64,000 nt of DNA from Pseudomonas frederiksbergensis. Its GTDB lineage: Bacteria; Pseudomonadota; Gammaproteobacteria; Pseudomonadales; Pseudomonadaceae. Both the position numbers and the translations under genes were made by a program. Shown in pieces: positions 1-8,444 of this stretch. The DNA lies in NCBI RefSeq assembly GCF_900105495.1, contig NZ_FNTF01000002.1:5572501-5636500 (forward strand), read 5' to 3'. The notes beneath the pieces were generated by a model. It was not told the DNA's origin. It made no database searches and saw only the letters and a list, made by a program, of their open reading frames with translations. Every line of letters begins with the position of its first letter. Within the stretch, counting starts at the first letter, position 1.

Positions 1-935
1 CCGCTGAGCATGCGGAACAGCTCGGTGCGACCGGCGCCGACCAAACCGAACAGCCCGAGAATCTCGCCTTTGTGCACCTCGAAACTCACCGGCTCACGCA
101 AACCCGGCCCCAGCAAACCGTCGACCTTGAGCGCCACCGCGCCACGCTGACGGTGGCGGTAATCGTAGATGTCCTGAATGTCGCGACCGACCATGCAAGT
201 CACCAATTGATCGTGAGTCAGTTCGCTCATGTCCTCGAACGTGCGCACGAAGCGACCGTCCTTGAACACCGTCACCGCGTTGCAGATGCGGAACACTTCT
301 TCCATGCGATGGGAGACGTAAAGCACCACTTTGCCTTCGTCGCGCAGGCGACCGATGATCGCCATCAACCGATCGATTTCACGCGCCGACAGGCTGCTGG
401 TCGGTTCGTCGAACGCGATCACATGCGCCCCTCGGGACAAGGCCTTGGCGATTTCCACCAGTTGCCGCTGCCCCAGGGACAGGCGCCCTACTTTCTCTTG
501 CGGATCGATTTCATCGGCCAGGCCTTTGAGACAGGCCAATGCCTGTTGCCGCAACGCACCGCGATTGATCAGGCCGAAACTGGCCGGCAGATGACCGAGG
601 AACAGGTTCTCTGCCACGGTCATTTCAGGGACCAGGTGCAACTCTTGATGGATCACGGCGACGCCACTGCCGATGCTGTCGGCGGTGGACTTGAAGACCA
701 TCACTTGCTCGCCGATCTGCAGATCGCCGCTGCTGGGGGTGTAAGCCCCGCCGAGGATTTTCAGCAGGGTCGATTTGCCGGCGCCGTTCTCGCCCATCAA
801 GGCGTGAACCTGGCCCGGATGGGCGACGAAGCTGATGCCATCCAGCGCCTTCACCCCGGGAAAGGTCTTGCCGATCCCGTTGAAGCGCAAGCTGCCGCCG
901 GTATTGTGTTGTTGTATTTTTGATTGCGCGTGCAT
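1..935 (-). CDS. araG: Sugar ABC transporter ATP-binding protein, probable L-arabinose AraG (partial)
   Basis: Cytoplasmic ATPase subunit of a CUT2-type sugar importer; only the N-terminal ~311 residues are in the window and the frame is open to the left edge. Near the N-terminus is the Walker A motif GENGAGKST; the ABC signature [15 protein letters not shown] and Walker [13 protein letters not shown] follow, then a switch His (YVSHR). The second ATPase half begins near GLVGAGRTE at the edge, giving the tandem-ATPase layout of AraG/RbsA/MglA. The ATG at 935 is 65 bp after the araF stop. The arabinose assignment rests on the adjacent AraF; the permease AraH should lie just outside. Confidence 0.88.
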   Translation of the reverse strand, partial: MHAQSKIQQHNTGGSLRFNGIGKTFPGVKALDGISFVAHPGQVHALMGENGAGKSTLLKILGGAYTPSSGDLQIGEQVMVFKSTADSIGSGVAVIHQELHLVPEMTVAENLFLGHLPASFGLINRGALRQQALACLKGLADEIDPQEKVGRLSLGQRQLVEIAKALSRGAHVIAFDEPTSSLSAREIDRLMAIIGRLRDEGKVVLYVSHRMEEVFRICNAVTVFKDGRFVRTFEDMSELTHDQLVTCMVGRDIQDIYDYRHRQRGAVALKVDGLLGPGLREPVSFEVHKGEILGLFGLVGAGRTELFRMLS

Positions 936-1000
936 AACCCACCTCTTCACACAGATCAGGCAGCCCCGTCGCCAAGGCCACCGATGAAATCAACCGCGCC

Positions 1001-2005
1001 TCAGTTCCAGAGGCCGATCTTTTCCAGTTCCTGCTTGAAGTTCTCGCGAGTGATCAGCGTTACGTCGTCCATCGCGGTGTACTTCGGCGGTTCTTTGCCG
1101 GTGGTGACCCACTCGTACATCATGCTGGCGGTGTTGTAGCCCTCGATGTGCGGGCTCGGCAGCATCGAGCCGAAGAAGCCGCTGTTGGCCTTCTTCAATT
1201 CGCCAATGGCGTCAGTGCCGTTGATGCCGATGCCGATCACATTGGCCGCGGCAAAACCGGCGCTCTCGGTGGCGCGCACGCCGCCCAGCACGGTGTTGTC
1301 GTTCATGCCGCCGATGATCAGGTTTTTCGCCGCGCTCGGCAGTTTCACCAGTGCCGAATTGGTGGCGTCCATGCTGCCGGGTACGTCGAGGGTTTTCAGC
1401 GCCGAGAACAGGATGTGGTCTTTCGGCATGCCGGCGTCTTCCAGCGCTTTGACCGAACCGTCGGTGCGTTTCTTGCCGGTGTCGAGTTCGTTGAAGGTGT
1501 TGATCACCGCGTAGGTATCTTTCCAGTCCCAGCCACGTTTCTTCGCTTCGGTGGCCATGGCGTTGCCCTGTTTCTGGCCGACTTCGAACGCGGCCATGCC
1601 GAGGTACGGAACGTCTTCCATGAACTTGCCGCTGGCATCGACGAAGCGGTCATCGACGGCGATGACTTTCAAACCGTTGAGCTTGGCCTTGGCCATGATC
1701 GCCGGGCCCAGGGACACGTCTGGCGGGCAGATCACGAAGCCCTTGGCGCCGTTGGCGGCGAGGCTGTCGATGGCCGAGAGGGTTTTCTCGCCGTCCGGCA
1801 CGGCGATCTTGATGACGGTAAAGCCCTTCTCTTTCCCGGCCTTTTCGGCAAATGCCCATTCGGTCTGGAACCAGGGCTCTTCCGCCTGCTTGACCAGAAA
1901 ACCGATCTTCACTTCCTCGGCCGCCAGCAACGAACTGCTCAGGCTGACCGCGGTGACCGCCAAAGCGGCACAGCACAGGGAACGGATCCCACGACGACGA
2001 TTCAT
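1001..2005 (-). CDS. araF: L-arabinose-type ABC transporter substrate-binding protein AraF
   Basis: Periplasmic sugar-binding protein of 334 residues that delivers a pentose (or galactose) to the AraGH importer. A Sec signal peptide covers about residues 1-28 (basic MNRRRGIR, hydrophobic stretch, LLAAEE cleavage region). The mature start KIGFLVKQAEEPWFQTEW, the IAVPDGEKTLSAIDSLAA block, IGIGINGTDAIGEL and the LITRENFKQELEK ending closely resemble E. coli AraF as I remember it, more than RbsB or XylF. A strong RBS-like AAGGAGTC precedes the ATG. It is first in the araF-araG unit, with its own upstream region (2006-2127) carrying a putative GntR site. Confidence 0.9.
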   Translation of the reverse strand: MNRRRGIRSLCCAALAVTAVSLSSSLLAAEEVKIGFLVKQAEEPWFQTEWAFAEKAGKEKGFTVIKIAVPDGEKTLSAIDSLAANGAKGFVICPPDVSLGPAIMAKAKLNGLKVIAVDDRFVDASGKFMEDVPYLGMAAFEVGQKQGNAMATEAKKRGWDWKDTYAVINTFNELDTGKKRTDGSVKALEDAGMPKDHILFSALKTLDVPGSMDATNSALVKLPSAAKNLIIGGMNDNTVLGGVRATESAGFAAANVIGIGINGTDAIGELKKANSGFFGSMLPSPHIEGYNTASMMYEWVTTGKEPPKYTAMDDVTLITRENFKQELEKIGLWN

Positions 2006-2074
2006 AAGCTGACTCCTTGTTATTTTTTTTGAGCGTTATTTGAAAGCCAATCAAACTGTGCAGTTAATAGTCAT

Positions 2075-2088
2075 ATCGTATGATGATT
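2075..2088. promoter_or_regulatory. Putative operator of the GntR regulator (araF promoter copy)
   Basis: The 14-mer ATCGTATGATGATT lies 70 bp upstream of the araF start. An identical 14-mer in inverted orientation occurs at 4936-4949, upstream of the gntR gene. The core has dyad form ATC-N4-GAT. Sharing between a regulator's own promoter and a structural promoter is what an autoregulatory FadR-type (FCD) repressor operator would show; the regulator assignment is inference. Confidence 0.55.
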
Positions 2089-2127
2089 GGATTTCAGGCG
2101 TAGTTCCGCGCCTGAAATCCGATTGAC

Positions 2128-2946
2128 TCAGTCGTGGTACATGACCGAGCGACCGCCATCGATGGTGATGCACGAGGCATTGATGAACGGCGCTTCATCG
2201 CTGGCCAGGAAAACGGCGGTCATGGCGACTTCGATCGGCTGACCGATACGACGTGGCGGGTGCAGATCGAACGCGCGCTGTCGCTCGGCATGCGGGTCGG
2301 CAAAACCGTTCCAGTAATCGACGTTCAGTTGGGTTTCGATGTAACCCGGCGCGATGGCGTTGACGCGAATGCCCTTCGGTGCGTACTCGATGCCCAGGGC
2401 GCGGGTCAGGCCGAGCAAACCGTGCTTGGCCACCGGGTACGGGAAGCAGCCGGGAATGATGTGAGTGGAATGGGTCGAGGCGATATTGATGATGCTGCCG
2501 ATGCCTTGCTCGATCATCTGCGGCAGCACCGCTTTGCAGCCGTACCAGGCGCCATCGAGGTCGATGGCGAAGCAACGACGCCAGTCTTCCTCGGTCATTT
2601 CCAGCGGATCGCGGAACACGTTGACCCCGGCGCAGTTGACCAGCACATCGATGCGACCGTGCAGCTCGATCGCCAGTCCGGCCATGGCGTGCAGGTCTTG
2701 CTGGTTGGAAACGTCAGCCTTGATTGCCTGCACATCAAAGCCTTTGTCCCGCCATTGAGCCGCGACTTTTTCGACTTTCTCACCCTGGATATCGCTGATG
2801 ATCAGCTTGGCCTGCTGGGAAGCGAAGGTCGCGACAATCGCCTCGCCAATGCCCTGCGCAGCACCGGTCAGCAGCACCACCTTGTTTTTCAGGCGCTCAC
2901 CCTTTGGTGGTTCGGGCACTGGTGGCAAGGAAAGAGGTTCAGCCAT
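2128..2946 (-). CDS. SDR-family sugar 1-dehydrogenase (probable L-arabinose/D-galactose dehydrogenase)
   Basis: Short-chain dehydrogenase of 272 residues, predicted to oxidise an aldose to its lactone with NAD(P)+. Visible are the cofactor glycine motif TGAAQGIG (27-34), the NAG-type motif VNCAGVN (103-109), Ser157 and the YPVAK catalytic pair Tyr170/Lys174. The N-terminal ~20 residues are a Pro-rich extension. It sits between an SMP-30 lactonase and arabinose transporter genes, which suggests the first step of non-phosphorylating aldose oxidation. The substrate cannot be read from sequence; D-galactose is as likely as L-arabinose. Confidence 0.8.
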   Translation of the reverse strand: MAEPLSLPPVPEPPKGERLKNKVVLLTGAAQGIGEAIVATFASQQAKLIISDIQGEKVEKVAAQWRDKGFDVQAIKADVSNQQDLHAMAGLAIELHGRIDVLVNCAGVNVFRDPLEMTEEDWRRCFAIDLDGAWYGCKAVLPQMIEQGIGSIINIASTHSTHIIPGCFPYPVAKHGLLGLTRALGIEYAPKGIRVNAIAPGYIETQLNVDYWNGFADPHAERQRAFDLHPPRRIGQPIEVAMTAVFLASDEAPFINASCITIDGGRSVMYHD

Positions 2947-3127
2947 GGATCAAGACTCCTTTTTGAAGGCACGACAAAAACCGGGCATCTGTCGATGTCC
3001 GGCGAAAAGGCTTTTTGGAAAATCGCTGCATCACTTCACCTGTTTTGTTTTTTTAAGTGTGAGTGCGTGTAACTGATGGAGCCGACTATAAACCCGACCG
3101 CCAAATAATCTCAATATATAATTTTAC

Positions 3128-3144
3128 ATCCCATATTTTGGGAT
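3128..3144. promoter_or_regulatory. 17-bp inverted repeat upstream of the SDR gene, candidate operator
   Basis: ATCCCATATTTTGGGAT is a palindrome with arms ATCCCA/TGGGAT and a 5-bp centre. It touches the SMP-30 stop codon (3145-3147) and lies 182 bp before the SDR start, in an AT-rich stretch. It is of the size and symmetry of a transcription-factor site; the factor is unknown. Confidence 0.4.
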
Positions 3145-4020
3145 TTACCCGACAAACCGCGTGCAGGCCTTTCCGGGCACATCGACTCGAACCGACAGCA
3201 ACGCCCCGTCCAACGGATGATTGAGCGGGCTCGCAGCGCTGGTGATGTACAGGGTTTTGAAGTCTTCACCGCCGAATACGCAACTGGTGGGACGGCTGAC
3301 GGGCAGTTCAATCACGCGATCGACCTGCCCGTCCGGGCTCAGCCTGAGTAGACAGCTGCCATTCCAGCGGGCATTCCAGATATAACCTTCGGCATCCATT
3401 GCCGAGCCATCCGGCTCGCCGCGCTCATGCGGCCCGAACCAGATGTGGGCCGGGTCGAGGCTGCCATCGGTGCGGATGAAGTACTGGTAGAGCGTGTTGT
3501 CGAGGCTGTCACCGAAATAGACGGTGGTCCCGTCGTCGCTCCACAGCAATGTGTTAGGGATGCCCAACCCTCGAAGCAACGGCGTGACCCGAGCATCTCG
3601 ATCGATACGAAACAGGCCACCGGAACGCCGGACGATAGGCACATCTTCACCCTGCTCGCCAATGTTGTTCTGCATGGTGCCGAGCCAGAGCCGGCCCTGA
3701 GCATCGCAGCGGGCTTCATTGGCGCGATTGCCGGGTTGCGGATCGGCGACGCAGAGCAAGGTCAATCGTGGCTCCAGGCCGGGGGAATCCAGATCGAGGC
3801 GATACACGCCGCTGTTCAACGTCACCAGCGCATCGCCGCTTTCGCAGGGAATGAAGGCTGACACGTGCTCGGGCATCTGCCAGATCTGCACGTTGGCGCC
3901 GATCAGCCGCAACGCCTGTTGACCGGCGATATCAACCCAGTACAGCGCCTGGGTCGGCGCATCCCAGAACGGACTTTCGCCCAATCGTGCCCGGTGCTCG
4001 GTAACCGCGGTCCATTCCAT
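3145..4020 (-). CDS. SMP-30/gluconolactonase-family sugar lactonase
   Basis: Six-bladed beta-propeller hydrolase of 291 residues, predicted to open the sugar lactone made by the neighbouring dehydrogenase. The family start is recognisable (LGESPFWD, metal-binding Glu; then LYWVDI), with LPNTLLWS-like GIPNTLLWSDDG, YFGDSLDNTLY and the metal Asp motif PDGSAMDAEGYIWNA. The frame stays open upstream to 4227, but the start was put at ATG 4020: AGGAGGTTTC lies directly before it, MEWTAVTEHRARLGESPFWD fits the family start, and the upstream extension reads through a REPIN repeat. Confidence 0.85.
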   Translation of the reverse strand: MEWTAVTEHRARLGESPFWDAPTQALYWVDIAGQQALRLIGANVQIWQMPEHVSAFIPCESGDALVTLNSGVYRLDLDSPGLEPRLTLLCVADPQPGNRANEARCDAQGRLWLGTMQNNIGEQGEDVPIVRRSGGLFRIDRDARVTPLLRGLGIPNTLLWSDDGTTVYFGDSLDNTLYQYFIRTDGSLDPAHIWFGPHERGEPDGSAMDAEGYIWNARWNGSCLLRLSPDGQVDRVIELPVSRPTSCVFGGEDFKTLYITSAASPLNHPLDGALLSVRVDVPGKACTRFVG

Positions 4021-4048
4021 GAAACCTCCTGCGTTGTTCTTGTTTTTT

Positions 4049-4152
4049 TGTGGGAGCGAGCCTTCTCCGGGCGGCGTTCCGACGATAGCGGTGTAACAGT
4101 CAACATTGATGCTGAATGTAATGCCCCCATCGCGAGCAGGCTCACTCCCACA
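4049..4152. repeat. REPIN-like inverted REP pair (family A)
   Basis: TGTGGGAGCGAGCCTTCTCC at the left end and the inverted TCGCGAGCAGGCTCACTCCCACA at the right end form two facing REP sequences around a ~60-bp middle. The same arms recur at 26231-26320. It lies between gntR and the lactonase gene, where such elements typically sit. Confidence 0.85.
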
Positions 4153-4165
4153 GGGTTTTGTATTG

Positions 4166-4882
4166 TCAGCTGGCCTTCTTGTCAGCCATGACTTGCGGGT
4201 AGAAGCGCTTGATGGCCAGGTCGGCATTATCGATCAGGGTCATGCAGGCCCAGACTCCCCGCGCGGCATCCCGGGCGGCGATGGCCTCAGCCATGTCTTT
4301 GTGAATCGGCAGCGTGCGGCGCAGTTCGTCCGGGTCGGCGGCGGACACTTCGAAGGACACCGCCAGCAGCGCGCCGAGGGCCGGGACCATTTGTTCGATA
4401 AATTGATTGTGGCTGGCAGCGAGGATGCACTCGTGGAAGAACTGGTCGGCACGGTTGTAATCGATACCGCTGTCCACTGCCCGCTCCAATGCGTTGTAAG
4501 CCTGAAGGATGGCGTGAACCTGCTCGACGGTAGCGCGCTCGCAAGCCCAGCGTACGGCCATGGGTTCGATGGTGCGGCGCAGGTCGAGCAAGTCGTCGAC
4601 GAAGTTTTCCGGCAAGCCGCTGCGCGACAGCCAGCCTACGACTTGCGGATCGAAGAGGTTCCAGCGGCGCACCGGCAACACCCGCGTGCCGACCTTGGGC
4701 CCGACTTCGAGCATGCCCTTGGCGACCAGGGTTTTGATGGCTTCGCGGATTACGGTGCGGCTGACACCGAGCTGCTCGCCCAGGTCGGCCTCGACCTTGA
4801 GCGTCTCACCGGGTTTGACCTGCCCCGTGGCGATCCAGCAACCCAGCCAATCGACCGTCGACGCATGAAAACTGCTGGACAT
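4166..4882 (-). CDS. GntR-family (FadR/FCD subfamily) transcriptional regulator
   Basis: DNA-binding repressor-type protein of 238 residues. The N-terminal winged helix includes ADLGEQLGVSRTVIREAIKTL with the following VGTRV wing; the C-terminal FCD effector domain has the expected pattern LLDLRRTIEPMAVRWA, FHECILAASHN and PIHKDMAEAI, whose Asp/His residues usually bind a metal. The start was set at ATG 4882 (GAGG 5 nt upstream) rather than the in-frame GTG at 4888. It heads the sugar module and likely senses the sugar acid or lactone; matching 14-bp sites upstream of its own gene and araF support autoregulation. Confidence 0.87.
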   Translation of the reverse strand: MSSSFHASTVDWLGCWIATGQVKPGETLKVEADLGEQLGVSRTVIREAIKTLVAKGMLEVGPKVGTRVLPVRRWNLFDPQVVGWLSRSGLPENFVDDLLDLRRTIEPMAVRWACERATVEQVHAILQAYNALERAVDSGIDYNRADQFFHECILAASHNQFIEQMVPALGALLAVSFEVSAADPDELRRTLPIHKDMAEAIAARDAARGVWACMTLIDNADLAIKRFYPQVMADKKAS

Positions 4883-4935
4883 GGACACCTCGATTCAGGG
4901 ACGGCAAAAAGCCGTTCGCGATAGGTGTCTACGCT

Positions 4936-4949
4936 AATCATCATACGAT
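4936..4949. promoter_or_regulatory. Putative autoregulatory operator upstream of gntR
   Basis: AATCATCATACGAT is the exact reverse complement of the 14-mer at 2075-2088 and lies about 54 bp upstream of the gntR start, in promoter position. Confidence 0.55.
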
Positions 4950-5009
4950 TGGGTGTCAATTTGAATTTTCAGCGCAAACACACATCAAGCATGCACAGTT
5001 TTTTTCTGT

Positions 5010-5570
5010 TTACGGCTCAAGCCCGATGGGGAAGAACTCGCCAGCGCTCCACACGCCTAACCAGCGTTGCCCGTCGATCTCACGGGTGACGGCCAGCTCC
5101 ACCAGTTGGTAGAACACGTTGCGGTGGATCAGAGCTTCGAGGTTGGTGCGCACATGCACGTAGGGCGCAGGTTCTTGCGTGACCGGGTCGATCACCACAC
5201 GCATGGGGTGCTCGGGACCGGCCTCGGCGGTCTCGTCAACATTGGTGGTGAAGCGCAGGACCTGGGTTTCACCCTCGCCTTCGACATCCACGGCAATCGC
5301 CACGAAGGGCGCATCGTCGACCTTGATGCCAACCTTCTCGACCGGGGTGATAAGGAAGTAATCGTCACCATCGCGGCGGATGATGGTGGAGAACAGCTTG
5401 ACCATCGGCTTGCGCCCGATCGGCGTGCCCAGGTAGTACCAGGTGCCGTCACGGGCGATACGCATGTCGATGTCGCCGCAGAAATCGGGGTTCCACAGGT
5501 GGACCGGCGGCAAGCCTTTGGTTTTGGGGATTTGCCCCAACAGGTCGTTGGCTTTTTGCGGGCCACTCAT
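5010..5570 (-). CDS. DUF1285 family protein
   Basis: Conserved proteobacterial protein of 186 residues and unknown function. The frame has the family appearance: [31 protein letters not shown] near the N-terminus, [24 protein letters not shown], and a C-terminal [21 protein letters not shown] segment. There is no signal peptide or membrane segment, so it is probably cytosolic. ATG 5570 has GGAGAACGCC immediately before it. It is followed after 14 bp by the regulator gene's upstream region, and preceded after 16 bp by the DUF4823 lipoprotein gene, with which it may be co-transcribed. Confidence 0.75.
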   Translation of the reverse strand: MSGPQKANDLLGQIPKTKGLPPVHLWNPDFCGDIDMRIARDGTWYYLGTPIGRKPMVKLFSTIIRRDGDDYFLITPVEKVGIKVDDAPFVAIAVDVEGEGETQVLRFTTNVDETAEAGPEHPMRVVIDPVTQEPAPYVHVRTNLEALIHRNVFYQLVELAVTREIDGQRWLGVWSAGEFFPIGLEP

Positions 5571-5586
5571 GGCGTTCTCCTTTGAA

Positions 5587-6195
5587 TTACTGGTCGCTGA
5601 GGCCCAGCAGGCTGCGCGCGTATTGTTCCAGCGGCGGGCCCATCAGGTCTTCTGGCTTTTTGTCGTGGAACGTCAGTAAACCGCCACGACTCTTGATACG
5701 TGCAGTATCAATCAAATACTGGGTGCTGGTCTCGATCAACATGATCTGAATCACGCCACCATCGATACCGAGGCGATCCAGGGCTTCCTGATCGAGCCAC
5801 TCGTCCGAGTTGCCGATACGGTCATCAGACTTGGCGAACCGGGTATAGAGCAGGTAATGGGCACCGGCGGCACGGGCTTCGCCCATGGCTTGATCAAGAC
5901 CTTCCGGGGCACGGGCGCGGCGGACCATGGGGAAGTATTCGACAAAGCCATCGAAGGCGACTTCGGCAATCACGTTAGGTCGTGGGTAGGCAGTACTGCC
6001 TGGCGGCACAAAGGCGCCCTGGGCGATATAGACGAAAGAGTCCGGCTGGATGCGCAGGTTATTCACCCGGCGGCTGTCGCTATGGTCGAGCAGCCCCGCG
6101 TCGCTCATGTGGTAGCGAGTCCCTTCAGCCAGATCGCTGACATTCATGCAGCCACCAAGCGCCAAAACGGCCAGCAGCAAAACCAGGCTACGCAT
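5587..6195 (-). CDS. DUF4823 family outer-membrane-type lipoprotein
   Basis: Predicted lipoprotein of 202 residues. The start at 6195 gives a type II signal [16 protein letters not shown] with lipobox LGGC (Cys16); the longer frame to 6303 only adds a basic non-conserved stretch. GAGGGTAGG precedes the ATG. After the lipid anchor comes a globular domain ([37 protein letters not shown]) matching my memory of DUF4823. Function is unknown. It lies 16 bp upstream of the DUF1285 gene in the same direction. Confidence 0.75.
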   Translation of the reverse strand: MRSLVLLLAVLALGGCMNVSDLAEGTRYHMSDAGLLDHSDSRRVNNLRIQPDSFVYIAQGAFVPPGSTAYPRPNVIAEVAFDGFVEYFPMVRRARAPEGLDQAMGEARAAGAHYLLYTRFAKSDDRIGNSDEWLDQEALDRLGIDGGVIQIMLIETSTQYLIDTARIKSRGGLLTFHDKKPEDLMGPPLEQYARSLLGLSDQ

Positions 6196-6309
6196 CCTAC
6201 CCTCCAGAGGCCGGTGACGGAAAACCGGCGAATGGCCATGGGATGCAGCTTCCGCGCCAGCTCGGGAGAAACACAATCTCGTTGCAGCTGTCGAAGGACG
6301 CATTCGGTT

Positions 6310-6345
6310 TGTAGCAGCTGTCGAGCCTGCGAGGCTGCTGCTACA
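6310..6345. repeat. Single REP hairpin (family B)
   Basis: TGTAGCAGCTGTCGAGCCTG pairs with the inverted CAGGCTCG-like/GCTGCTGCTACA end to make one hairpin between the moaA stop and the DUF4823 lipoprotein gene. The arm is related to the GTAGCAGCTGGCGAAGCCTG arm at 19446. Confidence 0.7.
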
Positions 6346-6355
6346 GGGATCGGGT

Positions 6356-7324
6356 TCAGCCGCCGATGATTTTCATGATGGTCGCGCCACCGGAGAACGC
6401 CACTTCCTGCTTATCGCCCAAGGCTTTCACCAGGAGTCTCTGTAAGGCGGGCAACGCTTGATGACGGGGCTTGTCCAGCAGGTCGCCGACATAGTGGCGG
6501 TTGCTCGACGACAGGCAGCCATGCAGCCAGCCCGTGGAGGACAGACGCAGCCGCGAACAGGTGCGGCAGAAAGGAACGCTTTCGTTGGCGATAACGCCGA
6601 AGTAGCCCTGCCCCGGAATTTCATAACGCACGGCGGTGGCATCTACCGGCGCATCGGCCTGCAGGTATTCGTAGCGCTCGCCGATCAGGCTCAGCAACTG
6701 CTGAAGGCTGACAAACTGCTGCAGGAAAGCATTGGAGTCGCTGGCCAGGTGGCCCATGCGCATCAACTCGATGAAGCGAAGCTCATAGCCGCGCTCCAGA
6801 CAGTAATCGAGTAGCGGCATCACTTGATCGAGGTTCTGCCCTCGCAGCGGCACCATATTGACCTTGATCTTCAGGCCGGCGGCGCTGGCTTGATCCATAC
6901 CGTCGAGCACAGTCGCCAGATCGCCGCCACGGGCAATGCTGCGAAAAGCGCTCGCATCCAGGGTATCGAGGGAAACGTTTATGCGACGAATGCCGGCATC
7001 CACCAGCAGTGGCAGCTTTTTCGCCAGCAGCTGACCGTTGGTGGTCAGGCTGATGTCCGCCAGGCCCATCTGCCCGACAGCGGTCATGAAGGTTTCGAGT
7101 TTGGGGCTGACCAGCGGCTCGCCGCCGGTGATGCGCAAACGCTCAATGCCGGCAGCTTCAATCAGATAGGCCACGCCACGCGCCATGGCCTCGGCCGACA
7201 ATTCATCCTGCGCAGCGACCAACCGTTTGCCGTTGGGCACGCAGTAGGTACAAGCGTAATTGCAGGCTGAAGTCAGACTGATTCGCAAATTGCGAAAACG
7301 CCTGCCTTGACGGTCAACGATCAT
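6356..7324 (-). CDS. moaA: GTP 3',8-cyclase MoaA (radical SAM, molybdenum cofactor biosynthesis)
   Basis: Catalyses the first step of molybdopterin synthesis, GTP to 3',8-cyclo-7,8-dihydro-GTP. It has 322 residues, normal for the family. The radical-SAM cluster motif C21-x3-C25-x2-C28 and the RITGGEPL SAM-binding motif are present; the second [4Fe-4S] site is FCRTCSRLRLSSTGWLHGCL (C-x2-C-x13-C). The protein ends in the conserved Gly-Gly. No other moa gene is adjacent; Pseudomonas genomes commonly carry more than one moaA, so this may be the solitary paralogue. Cofactor demand in this window comes from the hydroxylase at 27908-30696. Confidence 0.88.
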   Translation of the reverse strand: MIVDRQGRRFRNLRISLTSACNYACTYCVPNGKRLVAAQDELSAEAMARGVAYLIEAAGIERLRITGGEPLVSPKLETFMTAVGQMGLADISLTTNGQLLAKKLPLLVDAGIRRINVSLDTLDASAFRSIARGGDLATVLDGMDQASAAGLKIKVNMVPLRGQNLDQVMPLLDYCLERGYELRFIELMRMGHLASDSNAFLQQFVSLQQLLSLIGERYEYLQADAPVDATAVRYEIPGQGYFGVIANESVPFCRTCSRLRLSSTGWLHGCLSSSNRHYVGDLLDKPRHQALPALQRLLVKALGDKQEVAFSGGATIMKIIGG

Positions 7325-7463
7325 GGACTACTCCGGCGGAAGAATATTCGGACCGCTAAAACTTGACTCACAAATCAAGTTTTAGCAAGTCCTATGCCTG
7401 AGTATATTCCTGCGGTACTGCGCCACGTAGCGAAATCATGGCGCAATAAGGCAACTGAATGGT

Positions 7464-8102
7464 TCAGCTGCTCGGAGTGTCGGTATCGCGCTTGCGTTTG
7501 TTGCCCATGCGCACGCCGATGTCCATCAGGAACTGGAAGAAACCTTCCTGATCTTCCAGCACATTGCTCCAGAACGGCGAGTGATACAGCGCCACGGCGC
7601 CGTGCACCAGCGCCCAGGATGCGCAGTAATGGAAGTAAGGCGGTACGTCTTCGAGTTTGCCTTCGCTGATCCGGCCCTTGATCAGCAGGGTCAGACGTTC
7701 GAAGTTCGAGGCGCGGATCTTGTGCAGCTCCTCGACCATCTCCGGCACCTGGTTGCCCTTGACCACCTTTTCTTCCAGGCGATCGAACAACCGATAGCGT
7801 TGAGGGTCGCGCATGCGGAATTCGAAGTAGGCCCGGGACAGGGCTTCCTTGTCCTTGTCGACATCGGCCGAATGCAACAGCTCGTTCAAATCGCGCTCGT
7901 AATCGAGCATCAGGCGCAGATAGATTTCGGCCTTGGATTTGAAGTGCTTGTAGATCGTGCCTTTGCCGATACCGACGGCATCAGCAATCATCTCGACGGT
8001 GACACTGTCTTCACCTTGATCGAGGAACAGCTTGAGCGCGGTATCGAGAATTTCTTGCTCGCGGCGACGAAACTCACGGACCTTACGAGGTTCTTTATGC
8101 AT
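7464..8102 (-). CDS. TetR/AcrR-family transcriptional regulator
   Basis: One-component regulator of 212 residues. The N-terminal helix-turn-helix is clear: EQEILDTALKLFLDQGEDSVTVEMIADAVGIGKGTIYKHFKSKAEIYLRL (about 15-65). The C-terminal ligand domain is helical and unassigned. The protein resembles the PAO1 regulator encoded a little upstream of tatD. A 5'-flank of ~340 bp contains the sRNA RgsA on the opposite strand. Confidence 0.87.
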   Translation of the reverse strand: MHKEPRKVREFRRREQEILDTALKLFLDQGEDSVTVEMIADAVGIGKGTIYKHFKSKAEIYLRLMLDYERDLNELLHSADVDKDKEALSRAYFEFRMRDPQRYRLFDRLEEKVVKGNQVPEMVEELHKIRASNFERLTLLIKGRISEGKLEDVPPYFHYCASWALVHGAVALYHSPFWSNVLEDQEGFFQFLMDIGVRMGNKRKRDTDTPSS

Positions 8103-8307
8103 AAGAAAAGGTCTGTAGGGGTCAAAATTCGAAGCCGCGTATTATGCCTAACTTGCGCAAAAATGCACGGATCATCCAACCATATATGTGTTTCTTGGTG
8201 AATTCCGCCAGTCTCGCAGATTAATGAGAACTCAACCGAAGCGCGCGTATTCCAAATTTGTTTAAAAACCGGCGCCGGTAAACTGGACTCGGCGCGATAC
8301 TGATCAA

Positions 8308-8435
8308 TACTTCAACTGTCGGCGGGACATCTCCCCCAAGTGTTGCGCCGATATAGGTACCAACGGACCGCGTGCCTTTGTTTTACTCCTAATGGTCTTA
8401 ACCCGGATTCACCCCCCAGAACCCGGGTTTTTTTT
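8308..8435 (+). ncRNA. rgsA: RgsA (P16) small RNA
   Basis: A ~128-nt non-coding unit between the TetR gene and tatD, the same genomic place as RgsA in P. aeruginosa. It contains the stretches AACUGUCGGCGGGACAUCUC and GCCGAUAUAGGUACC remembered from the P16 family. It ends in a strong intrinsic terminator: stem AACCCGG...CCGGGTT followed by eight T (8400-8435). CGATACT at 8295-8301 is a plausible extended RpoS-type -10, putting the 5' end near 8308. RgsA is known as a GacA- and RpoS-dependent stress sRNA; the exact 5' end here is inferred. Confidence 0.85.
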
Positions 8436-8444
8436 GCCTGCGAT

